Below, piece after piece: positions 1-7,788 of a stretch of 64,000 nucleotides of DNA. Source of the stretch: Emcibacter sp. (lineage in GTDB: Bacteria > Pseudomonadota > Alphaproteobacteria > Sphingomonadales > Emcibacteraceae); the NCBI GenBank assembly GCA_021774785.1, contig JAJFIQ010000021.1:1-64000 (forward strand). The letters are read 5' to 3'. Position 1 is the first letter of the stretch. Every line of letters begins with the position of its first letter. The notes below the pieces were generated by a model. That model was not told where the DNA came from. It made no database searches and saw only the letters and a program-made list of their open reading frames with translations. The position numbers and the translations under genes are program-made.

Positions 1-361
1 GAGCAATAGTGGCGGCAATCGCAGCTGCAAGTATCTCAAACCTATCTCCCAGCAAAACTATAATGTCCGGTTGTAATCGTGCAAAATCTTCTGCAAAACT
101 TATGACACCTAAACCGATAGATTTAGAAATTCCAATTGGGGTATCCGATGATAGAAGCACTTCCAACTTACTATCAATTATATAGCCATCTTTTTCAATT
201 TCCTGATAAGTATTTCCAAATTCAGGCGATAAGTGCATTGCCGTAGCAATGAGCTGTAAAGTTAAATTCTGATCATTTTGAATGTCAGATATAATCCATT
301 TTAGCAAACCATACTCAGCACGTGTTCCCGTCACAACACAAATTTTTCTAGGTCTCGTCAT
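1..361 (-). CDS. UDP-N-acetylglucosamine 2-epimerase, NeuC/LegG-like (partial, C-terminus off window)
   Basis: About the first 120 residues of a hydrolysing sugar-nucleotide 2-epimerase are visible, starting at the ATG at 361 and running off the left edge. The N-terminus carries GTRAEYG (residues 12-18), the signature of the NeuC/LegG branch, and LLGDRFE near residue 104-109, part of the UDP-binding fold. Known relatives release ManNAc or a diacetamido sugar from UDP-sugars for sialic or legionaminic acid synthesis. The gene begins 4 nt after the stop of the aminotransferase upstream, so the two are surely co-transcribed, and that partner favours the legionaminic-type pathway (inference). NeuC and LegG cannot be told apart from this fragment. 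Confidence 0.85.
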   Translation of the reverse strand, partial: MTRPRKICVVTGTRAEYGLLKWIISDIQNDQNLTLQLIATAMHLSPEFGNTYQEIEKDGYIIDSKLEVLLSSDTPIGISKSIGLGVISFAEDFARLQPDIIVLLGDRFEILAAAIAATIA

Positions 362-365
362 AGAG

Positions 366-1505
366 CTACATCCTCACACTGCTTGGTAAGTTTATGACAT
401 ACTTTTCAAGCCATTCAGCATTATCCAGCGAGCCTGTTTGGCAGCCTTTGAACATAGAAAGTTTGTTCATCAAAGTCCATATAGGGCGCACCATGACCTG
501 CTGCGCATTAATTATTTGTAAGAAATCATCTCTATTCTGTGTATCGTCCAAAAGAATTGCATTCAACCAAAAATTAGAATGACTGTTCTCAGGTTCATCA
601 ACGAATGTTTCTGGGCGGTCTGCAAAAAAATCTTTATAGCGATTTGCGGTTTCTCGCTTAGACTTTAAATATCCCTTGATCTGCTCTAGTTGCGCACAGC
701 CAAGAGCGGCATTCAGGTTTGGCATCCTGTAATTATAGCCAATATTATCATGTGTGAATTCATAAGGATGTGGGACCTTTGCTGTAGTGGTGAGGTGTTT
801 GGCTCTTATTATAGTATCAGACTGTTTTGCAATGACCATTCCGCCGCCGCCAGTCGTCATCACTTTATTTCCATTAAAACTAAAGGCTGAAATATCTCCA
901 AATGTGCCTAACGCTTTACCTTTATATGTACTGCCGAGTGCCTCAGCGGCATCTTCTATCAATGTAATATGCCATTTGTTGCAAATATCCGCAATTTCAT
1001 CAATTCGGCAAGCATGCCCAAATGTATGCATTGGAATCACCGCTTTTATTATACGTCCTGTTGTTTTATTGAGGCACCCTTTTTCGGTAACCGTTGTATT
1101 CTGCGCCAAAAACGCTTCTAGGGCGTCTGGTGACAATCCCATAGTGTCCTTATCAACGTCCACAAAAACTGGATGAGCTTTTTGATAACTAATGGCATTG
1201 CAAGTTGCGATGAATGTCAAGGGCTGAGTAATTACTTCATCATTCAGCCCAACATTTGCAAGAATTAGGGATATATGAAGAGCGGCGGTGCCATTAACAC
1301 ACGCAACTGCTTTTTCTGTACCTATATATTCTGAGAAATCTTTCTCAAACCGGTCCACATACGCGCCAACACTTGATACAAATGTACTATCAATGGCATC
1401 AAGGACATATTTTCTCTCATTCCCAATAAAAAGAGGTTCATGTAAATAAATGGGGTCTTTCGTTTGATATAGATCACGAACGAATCTAACAATTTCTAAA
1501 GTCAT
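366..1505 (-). CDS. DegT/DnrJ/EryC1-family PLP aminotransferase, LegC-like
   Basis: 379 aa, full length for sugar aminotransferases of the DegT/DnrJ/EryC1 family, which transfer an amino group from glutamate to a 4-keto UDP-sugar. The PLP Schiff-base lysine is K214 in SFNGNK, with the cofactor-contacting ED pair at 184-185 (EDAAEALGS) and the glycine loop TTGGGG just after it. The N-terminal extension before the fold (LYQTKDPIYLHEPLFIGNE) is typical of LegC-type enzymes rather than ArnB or WecE. Together with the adjacent NeuC/LegG-like epimerase it suggests synthesis of a nonulosonic acid for a surface glycan. The exact substrate is inferred from context. Confidence 0.85.
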   Translation of the reverse strand: MTLEIVRFVRDLYQTKDPIYLHEPLFIGNERKYVLDAIDSTFVSSVGAYVDRFEKDFSEYIGTEKAVACVNGTAALHISLILANVGLNDEVITQPLTFIATCNAISYQKAHPVFVDVDKDTMGLSPDALEAFLAQNTTVTEKGCLNKTTGRIIKAVIPMHTFGHACRIDEIADICNKWHITLIEDAAEALGSTYKGKALGTFGDISAFSFNGNKVMTTGGGGMVIAKQSDTIIRAKHLTTTAKVPHPYEFTHDNIGYNYRMPNLNAALGCAQLEQIKGYLKSKRETANRYKDFFADRPETFVDEPENSHSNFWLNAILLDDTQNRDDFLQIINAQQVMVRPIWTLMNKLSMFKGCQTGSLDNAEWLEKYVINLPSSVRM

Positions 1506-1589
1506 ATTATTCGAGCCCTATGTGTATCAATTAATTTCGCGGTTCAATCCTGTTCAAGGAAACATAACGATATGTAAGGACATTATCAC

Positions 1590-3077
1590 CTAATACCCTA
1601 ATGTCCAGCTAACGCCAATGCTGGTAAAAGCTCCATTGTGCCCTAATGCAGGTAGCCCATCACTGGCATGTCTTAGGTTAACTGCAATGTTTCCTATTCC
1701 AAAGTCACTTTGTACGCTTGCTTCAAAAATATCTATATTTCTATTTGGCACCGATAGGGGGTTTCTTCCTGTTCCATCTACATTTATTTTAACATTCTGA
1801 TATTTGGCAGTATATTCCCTACCGTAGGAATCTTGGTATTGGACAACGACACTGGTTAATTTACTGTCATTATCCAAACTGTGTCCTAGTGAACGACCCT
1901 TGTATCGATATCCTGTTTTATAAATATCATGCTCGTAGATTAAATTAAATCTTTGTTTTCCAAACAAAAATGCATTATGAGAACTTGTGTCCGAATATTC
2001 CATCGTTACACGCCATTGAGCACCTTTTGCGCCATGCGAGCCATATAATGTTGCTCCTGCTAATCCAGAATATTTAAAGGGTACAAAAAACTTTTCCAAT
2101 TCATCTTCTGCAGCACCCTCTCCATAAATTTTGAGAAATATACTATTATCTACCTGCATTGTATAAGACACATCTATACTTGCTAGCTGATTACCGGGCT
2201 CTTGCTTTATCCCCGTAGTATTATCCAAATCAGCACCGCCAATAAGTGACTTAGCCCAAGTTTCCAATCCACAAGGGCGGCCTTCGCCGCATAATTGCAG
2301 AGTTCGGGACAAGCCCACTTCAAAATTCCTGATCGGCTCAAATGTAAGCCGCAAACCGGCAATCAGGGCATGAGAAATTTCACGGTCTGCTTCCATACGG
2401 GCAACAAACATATCCCATTGCCAAGGGCCCATCCAGCTTAGCCATTTTGTTTTAAACGCTTTGGGTTCGATCCGGCGCAGGCCTATTGATGGCATGGGGC
2501 GGGCGTTGTTGCTGAGCAGTAGCGTACTTTCCCTCCCTGGACCCCACCAACGGTCAAAGGCGCCGGCATAGGCCGACCAGTTGCCGATATCCTGAGACAG
2601 ATAACTGCCGTCCAGATGGGCGTAATCCTCGCCATTGCCTTTTCGATATCCGCCCTGAATATGGATGGTCGTGCCGCTGTCGCTGTTGCTATATTCGGCG
2701 ATGGCGTCCGCATCCAGATCATTGCGGGGGGTTGTCGAAAATCCTCGGACGATGGCCGGGTTATTAGTCGCCTGAACTCTAACCGAAGTGCGGAATTTAC
2801 CGGGGATTTTTTCCTTTACCCGCATCACGGCGAGGCGCACATAAGGCGGCAAGTCCATCTCCGATGTGCGGGACAGGTTGCGGGTGATCTGTTTCCACGA
2901 TATGGGCCAGGTATTGACAGGGCCGGAAATTACCCCGTGACGAGCGAGTACCTCAACGTCATTGCGTAGCTGCATGTCCCCAACGGCGGCCCAAGGGGAC
3001 GCCTGAAGTGATTGAACTGATACCAGAAGAGAAAAAATCGCCCCCGCGCACAAAACCGTATATTTTTTTACTCGCAT
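1590..3077 (-). CDS. Capsule assembly Wzi family outer-membrane protein
   Basis: 495 aa with an N-terminal signal peptide (hydrophobic residues about 9-24, cleavage probably after LQA near 26). The mature part has many short amphipathic beta strands with alternating aromatic residues and ends in Tyr (VSWTLGY), as outer-membrane barrels do. WWGPGRESTLLLSNNARPMP is the conserved Wzi-family segment. Wzi in Escherichia coli is a surface lectin that anchors capsule. Placement beside legionaminic-type sugar genes on the same strand, 84 bp upstream of the aminotransferase, fits a role in attaching or organising an acidic surface polysaccharide. A glycan-export role without true capsule is also possible. 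Confidence 0.85.
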   Translation of the reverse strand: MRVKKYTVLCAGAIFSLLVSVQSLQASPWAAVGDMQLRNDVEVLARHGVISGPVNTWPISWKQITRNLSRTSEMDLPPYVRLAVMRVKEKIPGKFRTSVRVQATNNPAIVRGFSTTPRNDLDADAIAEYSNSDSGTTIHIQGGYRKGNGEDYAHLDGSYLSQDIGNWSAYAGAFDRWWGPGRESTLLLSNNARPMPSIGLRRIEPKAFKTKWLSWMGPWQWDMFVARMEADREISHALIAGLRLTFEPIRNFEVGLSRTLQLCGEGRPCGLETWAKSLIGGADLDNTTGIKQEPGNQLASIDVSYTMQVDNSIFLKIYGEGAAEDELEKFFVPFKYSGLAGATLYGSHGAKGAQWRVTMEYSDTSSHNAFLFGKQRFNLIYEHDIYKTGYRYKGRSLGHSLDNDSKLTSVVVQYQDSYGREYTAKYQNVKINVDGTGRNPLSVPNRNIDIFEASVQSDFGIGNIAVNLRHASDGLPALGHNGAFTSIGVSWTLGY

Positions 3078-3367
3078 ATTCTCCGCTACCTTTTTGGGAT
3101 CACTAGCATCACAGGTATTTATAATTTTTGCCTAAAAATGTTCTCTCGAAGTTTCTAGCCCAATTTTGTCATATATCCAACTTTATTCTCACCGACGAAA
3201 TATTTAAGATACCCCTAGAGTTGGAATTTCTCGCTGATTGTCGCCATCAAAATCTCATATATATTTCAGGTAGAAAACTGATTGAGAAGCCTGAAATTTA
3301 ACTAATCGCAATTGTAGTAGACGGCCTGTCAGTAGGTTATATTAAAAGCCTGTGACATATTTCTAAC

Positions 3368-4051
3368 CTATACATCCCCCAGCCCCATCTCGTTCAATAT
3401 TCGTAAAGTTATGCGCTCAATCGTGCGGACTTCGCCTTCAAGTCCGTTCAGGGAATGAAGCATTCGACAGGCAACGGATGAATAGATAATCATGCGGGCC
3501 AAGCGCTTGTTCACAACATCATGGTCACGGGCAATATCTTTATGTATCAGACCTCGGACAAAGGTGGCCATGGGCCTTCCTGCAAGCTCTGCATGAAGTC
3601 TAATGTCACGATACATGATGGATGAAAGTCTGAGGTTGATACGGCAGTCTTTTATCGTTGCCCAACCTCTCTCAGACTGAGAAAAAGCAGGGTAGCCAGA
3701 AGTGATGTCATTAAGTTTCTGTGCTACCTTTTCTGTCTGGGCGTTGACTTGTTTATCTAACTCTTCAAAAGGCATTCCCATGTCTGATGCCAAGGTTCGC
3801 GATGTGGCTACATGCTCATTGAGATCATCCACAGTGCCATATTGCTTTATCAGGTGACGGGTCGCGACAGCCCCGTAAACAATATCATGAGCAAGCAGCT
3901 CTGATAAGGACTTCCCTTTCCTATATAGTTCATCATCAATGATGGTACGGAGGTGTGCAGGTACTGATAGCCCTCGGGCCTCTGCAATGGCTTCGAAAGC
4001 AAGAAGGTCTTCCTGCTCAAGCCGTATGGTCAGGTGATATTTTTTGGTCAT
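3368..4051 (-). CDS. Protein with two ribbon-helix-helix-like segments, function unknown
   Basis: I take the ATG at 4051 as start (227 aa) because AGGAA precedes it by 4-5 nt and the first domain begins at once; a longer reading from 4111 adds 20 unlikely residues. Residues 5-42 look like an RHH DNA-binding unit: a short strand (HLTIRLEQEDL) then two helices with ARGLSVPAHLRTII. Residues 136-173 repeat the same pattern (INLRLSSIMYRDIRLHAELAGRPMATFVRGLI). The 90-residue linker is helical and charged. Most RHH proteins carry one unit and dimerise, so a tandem form may bind DNA as a pseudo-dimer (inference). Plasmid or island DNA-relaxation accessory proteins are one possible kinship. No partner gene is adjacent. 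Confidence 0.6.
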   Translation of the reverse strand: MTKKYHLTIRLEQEDLLAFEAIAEARGLSVPAHLRTIIDDELYRKGKSLSELLAHDIVYGAVATRHLIKQYGTVDDLNEHVATSRTLASDMGMPFEELDKQVNAQTEKVAQKLNDITSGYPAFSQSERGWATIKDCRINLRLSSIMYRDIRLHAELAGRPMATFVRGLIHKDIARDHDVVNKRLARMIIYSSVACRMLHSLNGLEGEVRTIERITLRILNEMGLGDV

Positions 4052-4965
4052 GTAGTTCCTATCATGCGGGATGCATGGCGGGCTACATGTTGATAAAAGC
4101 CGAGGTAACAAACAGGTGGTTTCCTGTTTGCCAGCTACTGATAGTTTCCGTATGTGAAGTCAAATTGTAACATAAAATCAATTCACCTGCCAGATCCTAA
4201 ATATACCAGAATGGTCCCAATATGTGGTCAACGAACTAAAAGGGGGTTTTGCAGTTATTTCAATGACTTATAGGGGTTTGGTGCCTCATTGTGAGTCATG
4301 CAGAGTCAATTGGTGCCTTTCATTATTTCCGTAACACATTGATTTACAATATGTTTCAGAAACCACCATAGGTGCATATGGTGTGACATCTTTTTTCGCC
4401 GACTGGCGGGCAATATGAGGCTGCGTTTTGATCATTTGGTACGGTTGAAGGGAGGTCCGAACTTTGGTTTTGACGGCGGGGAAAATATCATTTTCTGCCG
4501 GAGAGAAAAGGGAATTTCTGCGCTGGTACCGAACAAAAAACAGCACCGGAATAGCCTCTCATATTCAGCGCTGTTGCCTCCGTCATGGGTTCAATAAAAT
4601 ATTGTCCGGCGGCCCGACGAATTGCATTTATTTCGATAGCTAAACCAAAAATATTGAGCGGCAGCAACCCTGTCCGATAATAAAATTTTATGTCAGGTGT
4701 CTGTGTTTTTTCTGAAAATATTTTTGAAATGTTTCCGCTCGAAAATTATCACAGAGAACCGAAAATATTCCCCCCCACGGCCAAACTTTTCAGCTCATTC
4801 ATCTGCTTAATTTGATCGTGATCATAGCAAACTTGCAGGCCATTACACAGCGTATAAAATTGAATTTCTCTGGCTGCCGATCATTCTTTCACGATGGGTA
4901 AGGATTTAAGAAAAAGACTGAATTAGAAATAAGTTTCTCTCAGAAATTCTGACTTTTATTCGAGG
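4052..4965. other. Gene-free stretch upstream of the tandem-RHH gene
   Basis: About 0.9 kb with no convincing gene. A minus-strand frame of 86 codons (4286-4546) and a plus-strand frame of 60 codons (4415-4597) overlap each other, lack clear ribosome binding sites and resemble no family I know. The 3' half is AT-rich. I found no tRNA, transposase remnant or long repeat. It may be decayed island DNA or hold the control region of the tandem-RHH gene. Confidence 0.4.
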
Positions 4966-5472
4966 TCAGAGACTTTCTCCATAGTGACCTTTGATCTTTT
5001 TGATGGTCAAAAGTAATGTCATCGAATTAACTGGAGATTCCTGAAAGCCAAAATGCATATAGAATTTTTTTGCTTCTTCTGAAATAGCATGAACCAGCAA
5101 AGCTTTTACACCAACAATTTGCGATACTTTCAATGTCCTCAGCATGGCATCTTTCAGTAGGGCTGCGCCCAGTTTCTGGCCTCGATACGATCTGTCGATA
5201 GCCAACCGTCCCAATACCATAACTGGGATCGGGTCCGGCATATTTCTGGTGACGGCACTCGGTGCATATAAACGCTCAATGCTTCCTGTTGCAATGGCAT
5301 AAAAGCCCACTACCCGTTTATTATAGCATATGACGTAGGTATTGCTTGCATTGAGGCCCTGGTTCTTCAGAGACCGTTTTTGCAACCATTCATTCAATAT
5401 TTCATGGCCACAATCAAACAAGGTCAGATCGTGGTCTGGCGTGATTATTTCAGGTCGGGTTATTTTTCCCAA
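4966..5472 (-). CDS. GNAT acetyltransferase toxin, TacT-like
   Basis: 168 aa, the usual length of TacT-type toxins, which acetylate the amino group of aminoacyl-tRNAs and so block translation. The family motif PVMVLGRLAID (residues 83-93) leads into the acetyl-CoA loop YRGQKLGAALLKDA (96-109). The catalytic-type tyrosine is Tyr138 in AKKFYMHFGF. The gene overlaps the 3' end of the upstream antitoxin gene by 13 bp, the standard antitoxin-first arrangement. Active-site residues look intact, so the toxin is probably functional. Family assignment is firm; the tRNA target is assumed from relatives. Confidence 0.9.
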   Translation of the reverse strand: MGKITRPEIITPDHDLTLFDCGHEILNEWLQKRSLKNQGLNASNTYVICYNKRVVGFYAIATGSIERLYAPSAVTRNMPDPIPVMVLGRLAIDRSYRGQKLGAALLKDAMLRTLKVSQIVGVKALLVHAISEEAKKFYMHFGFQESPVNSMTLLLTIKKIKGHYGESL

Positions 5473-5726
5473 GGTGACGCTTCTGTTAGTAATTTCTTAA
5501 GGCGGGTATTTTCTTCTACTGGAGCCTTCAGGATAGCTTGCAAATTCTTGAAATCATCTTCTTCCAGATGAAACAGCCGCTGATCAAGAAGGACATTCTC
5601 CGCCTCACGGCAGGCTACACTCATGATAAAGCTGCTTCTATCCGTATGGAGCATGGCTGCAGCTCTGGTAACCAGAGCATGCTGTTCCGGTTCAACCCGC
5701 ATATTTATGGCTGCTGTTTTTGGCAT
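5460..5726 (-). CDS. DUF1778 ribbon-helix-helix antitoxin, TacA-like
   Basis: 88 aa from the ATG at 5726, chosen because AGGAGAG lies 7 nt upstream and the protein then begins MPKTAAINMRVEPEQ, a normal DUF1778 start; the longer frame to 5786 runs through the operator. Residues 5-45 form the RHH DNA-binding domain (INMRVEPEQHALVTRAAAMLHTDRSSFI). The C-terminal half (LEEDDFKNLQAILKAPVEEN) is the toxin-wrapping segment of TacA proteins. It should neutralise the acetyltransferase and repress its own operon through the repeats just upstream (inference from the family). Confidence 0.9.
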   Translation of the reverse strand: MPKTAAINMRVEPEQHALVTRAAAMLHTDRSSFIMSVACREAENVLLDQRLFHLEEDDFKNLQAILKAPVEENTRLKKLLTEASPWEK

Positions 5727-5741
5727 GACTACGCTCTCCTG

Positions 5742-5785
5742 TGTATCTAATAGATATACATTAACGTATATGTAATAGATATACA
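5742..5785. promoter_or_regulatory. Repeated operator upstream of the TacA/TacT-like operon
   Basis: The 13-mer TAATAGATATACA occurs at 5748-5760 and again at 5773-5785, 25 bp apart. Each copy sits in an imperfect palindrome (TGTATCTA...TAGATATACA and GTATAT...ATATAC). The array lies 16 bp upstream of the antitoxin ATG, where RHH antitoxins bind cooperatively. The core TAGATATACA also occurs inverted at 6122-6131, upstream of the neighbouring XRE gene. Confidence 0.6.
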
Positions 5786-5803
5786 AGATAACATTTCCCT
5801 TTT

Positions 5804-6046
5804 TTAATTCTTTATTTTCTTCAATTCAATAATGATGTCACAGGGGTCGATGTCTAGGGCTTCGGCTATTTCTATCAATTCTACAACGTCCAATCGGCGA
5901 ACGCCTCTTTCGTATTTAGAAACTTCAGATTGGAATAAGCCAATTTTTCCCCCAAATGATGATTGTGTATGCCCTGCATCATTTCGATAATTCACGAGTA
6001 ATTCTTTCAATCTAGCATATCTTTCAGTGTAAACAGATGCTGTCAT
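5804..6046 (-). CDS. Small XRE-family HTH regulator
   Basis: 80 aa made almost entirely of one Cro/CI-type helix-turn-helix (about residues 12-68): YRNDAGHTQSSFGGKIGLFQSEVSKYERGVRRLDVVELIEIAEAL shows the Q...F...G...QS-VSKYE-G-R-L pattern. No ligand or protease domain is attached. It is encoded 78 bp upstream of the TacA-like gene on the same strand and could feed into its control. The start codon lies 3 nt from an 11-bp inverted repeat, which suggests autoregulation. Confidence 0.85.
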   Translation of the reverse strand: MTASVYTERYARLKELLVNYRNDAGHTQSSFGGKIGLFQSEVSKYERGVRRLDVVELIEIAEALDIDPCDIIIELKKIKN

Positions 6047-6048
6047 AA

Positions 6049-6078
6049 AATAGCCTTTTCAATAATAAAAAGGCTATT
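6049..6078 (-). promoter_or_regulatory. Perfect inverted repeat over the XRE gene ribosome binding site
   Basis: AATAGCCTTTT (6049-6059) and AAAAGGCTATT (6068-6078) are exact 11-bp reverse complements around an 8-nt spacer. In the mRNA the proximal arm contains the only Shine-Dalgarno-like AAGG before the ATG at 6046. The element is either a DNA operator for the XRE dimer or an RNA hairpin that hides the ribosome binding site. Confidence 0.6.
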
Positions 6079-6436
6079 ACTACGTCTCTAGAAAATAATG
6101 CGAAAATCTACTTATTTAAGTTGTATATCTATGTTTATGTGCTACTATTATTCCGCTGCTAAATGGCAGTGACGCTCGCCAGGCGTCAACAGGTCGGCCC
6201 ACTCCCGAATATGAGTGGTATTTTTATGGGAATATAGGTATAGAGTCCTTTCCCATGATGTCCGTTAAGGGATTTTACTCTCGTTATGTCGGGGGTGGGT
6301 TCGAAAGCCTGTGAAAACAGATTAGTAAAATTCACACTACCTGTTAGTGCCTGGCGGCCCCCGACGCCAGGGCTTTGTTGATTTCTGCATATTGATCCCT
6401 AGTGTCTTCATATACACATGACCCGGAGGCTATATA
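6079..6436. other. Structured intergenic region upstream of the LuxR-type gene
   Basis: No open frame with coding character. Four short hairpins can be drawn in succession: 6156-6169 (CTGC/GCAG), 6171-6187 (GACGC/GCGTC), 6199-6218 (CCACT/AGTGG) and 6226-6256 (ATGGGAA/TTCCCAT). A fifth, GC-rich one lies at 6350-6371 (CCTGGCG/CGCCAGG, loop of 8) with only a weak T-rich tail. The region is more GC-rich than its flanks. It may hold a small RNA or several operators. Confidence 0.4.
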
Positions 6437-7294
6437 ATGTTGGAAAATATTAATCTTAAAAATGACAGACAGAATATTCATGAGTTGAATGGAAAGAAAC
6501 CCGCTTCTCAATCTTCCCCTACTCAAGTCGCTCGAATACAGAAGAAATTTGAAATTATCTGTTACCGGAATCTCAGCTGTGCAAAGTCACAAAAACAATT
6601 TTCCGCCAAAATTTCTCATATTGTTGAGCAAATGGGTTTTTCTGGTTTTAGCTTCACCTATCTGACATTAATCCCTAGCCTGCTATTTACAGACCTGCCA
6701 GAAGATTTGATCATGACTTGCAAAAAAGGTGGCTATATCAAAGATGATTACGCGATCAGTTATGGACTGTCATCTTCCCAACCAATTCTTCGCTCCACCA
6801 TTGAAAACTATATGATGGAGGCCCCCGTTGAGACCCATGACATGGCGCGAAATCGGATTCTGTCCGGCTTCTATAAAAACCACGGCTTACATGACTTTTA
6901 TCTTATTCCTATAATATCCGGGGATTGCCGGTTCTTGTTTTCCATCACGTCACGAACAGATGATATCTATGAATTTTATGACACAATTGCGAACTGTGAG
7001 CAGGAACTCTTGCTTTTGGGCAAAATGATTTTGCAATTGGGAAAGTCCAAGTTCAAAGACCTTTTTGAAGAGGCCAAGACGCCGCATTCAATTAAAACAA
7101 CCGCCAAGCCCAGACTAATGTTGGAAAGACTGGCCAAAGAAGACATGACACTGACTCAAATATCGGACGTAATTGGCATCAGTCTCAACACAGCTGACAA
7201 GCATAGTATGGTCATCAGAAAAGCCCTCGGGGCAAGAACGATTGCTGGTGCTGTCTATATTGCACTAAGAGAAGGAATTATTGATTTCAATTAG
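6437..7294 (+). CDS. LuxR-type transcriptional regulator with autoinducer-binding-like domain
   Basis: 285 aa. Residues about 50-200 have the layout of the LuxR/TraR ligand domain (VEQMGFSGFSFTYL early, then HGLHDFYLIPI and a final helix pair). Residues 225-280 are a LuxR-type helix-turn-helix: LTQISDVIGISLNTADKHSMVIRKALGARTIAGAVYIALREG, with the usual T..KH and K.LGA pattern. The start ATG follows GGAGGC. No luxI-type synthase is in the window, so it is a solo regulator here. Whether it senses acyl-homoserine lactone is unknown. Confidence 0.8.
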   Translation: MLENINLKNDRQNIHELNGKKPASQSSPTQVARIQKKFEIICYRNLSCAKSQKQFSAKISHIVEQMGFSGFSFTYLTLIPSLLFTDLPEDLIMTCKKGGYIKDDYAISYGLSSSQPILRSTIENYMMEAPVETHDMARNRILSGFYKNHGLHDFYLIPIISGDCRFLFSITSRTDDIYEFYDTIANCEQELLLLGKMILQLGKSKFKDLFEEAKTPHSIKTTAKPRLMLERLAKEDMTLTQISDVIGISLNTADKHSMVIRKALGARTIAGAVYIALREGIIDFN

Positions 7295-7353
7295 CATATA
7301 GGCGAGGGGAGACTCGGAAGGTGATGTTAGATTTTTTACGATGCAAACGGACG

Positions 7354-7388
7354 TTTTTGCCAAAACCCATATATAGTGGCGGCAAAAA
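7354..7388. repeat. Inverted repeat downstream of the LuxR-type gene
   Basis: TTTTTGCC (7354-7361) and GGCAAAAA (7381-7388) pair exactly around 19 nt, 60 bp past the LuxR stop. There is no T-run after the second arm on the plus strand, so a classical terminator is unlikely. It could be a protein-binding site for the recombinase operon that follows. Confidence 0.3.
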
Positions 7389-7583
7389 GGGTCGTTATTT
7401 GGATAAAATATTATGCAAATGATGTTCTCCAGAATTCACTGTGGTTCTCGCTGTTTCTCTGCAGTACCCGCCAATGCACTGTACTACACTGTAGCCCCTT
7501 GTTGCTCCTATCTTTCAATACTTGACGGCGAGATTTTTTCTGGCTCTGATGAAGGTATTTTCCCATTATTCGAGCGAGATAAA

Positions 7584-7769
7584 ATGACCAAAAATAAAGA
7601 TCCAAGATCGGTTCACCCTTCCTCTGCCGCCAATGATAACAAAAATGCAGTGCCACAAATTGAGATTCACAGTGATATTCCTGAACCACTTGATTTGTTG
7701 GAGGGAGAGGCTGAACTTGTTAGTAAATTTTTCCAGTTTTTAATACCCCCAAACTCCAACGATAATTAA
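7584..7769 (+). CDS. Small protein preceding the serine recombinase
   Basis: 61 aa from the ATG at 7584. The frame stays open to 7413, but that upstream part is Cys-rich and lacks coding character, whereas the part from MTKNKDP is polar, with SSAANDN followed by an acidic amphipathic segment (EPLDLLEGEAELVSKFFQFLI). It ends 19 bp before the recombinase start, so the two are probably one transcript. It could be a recombinase accessory factor, but I know of no proven function. The ribosome binding site is weak (GAG), so the start is uncertain. Confidence 0.55.
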   Translation: MTKNKDPRSVHPSSAANDNKNAVPQIEIHSDIPEPLDLLEGEAELVSKFFQFLIPPNSNDN

Positions 7770-7788
7770 ATTATGATAAGGAAAGTTA

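Noticed and set aside
4286..4597. Overlapping open frames on both strands (86 and 60 codons)
   Set aside because: No ribosome binding site, no recognisable domain, and composition unlike the neighbouring genes; probably chance frames.
6349..6372. GTGCCTGGCGGCC resembles the first bases of 5S rRNA
   Set aside because: The match ends after about 13 bases and the rest of a 5S gene is absent on either strand; the similarity comes from a short GC-rich hairpin.
7413..7583. Upstream extension of the small gene before the recombinase
   Set aside because: The added residues are Cys-rich and without coding character, and the internal ATG at 7584 gives a normal polar small protein.
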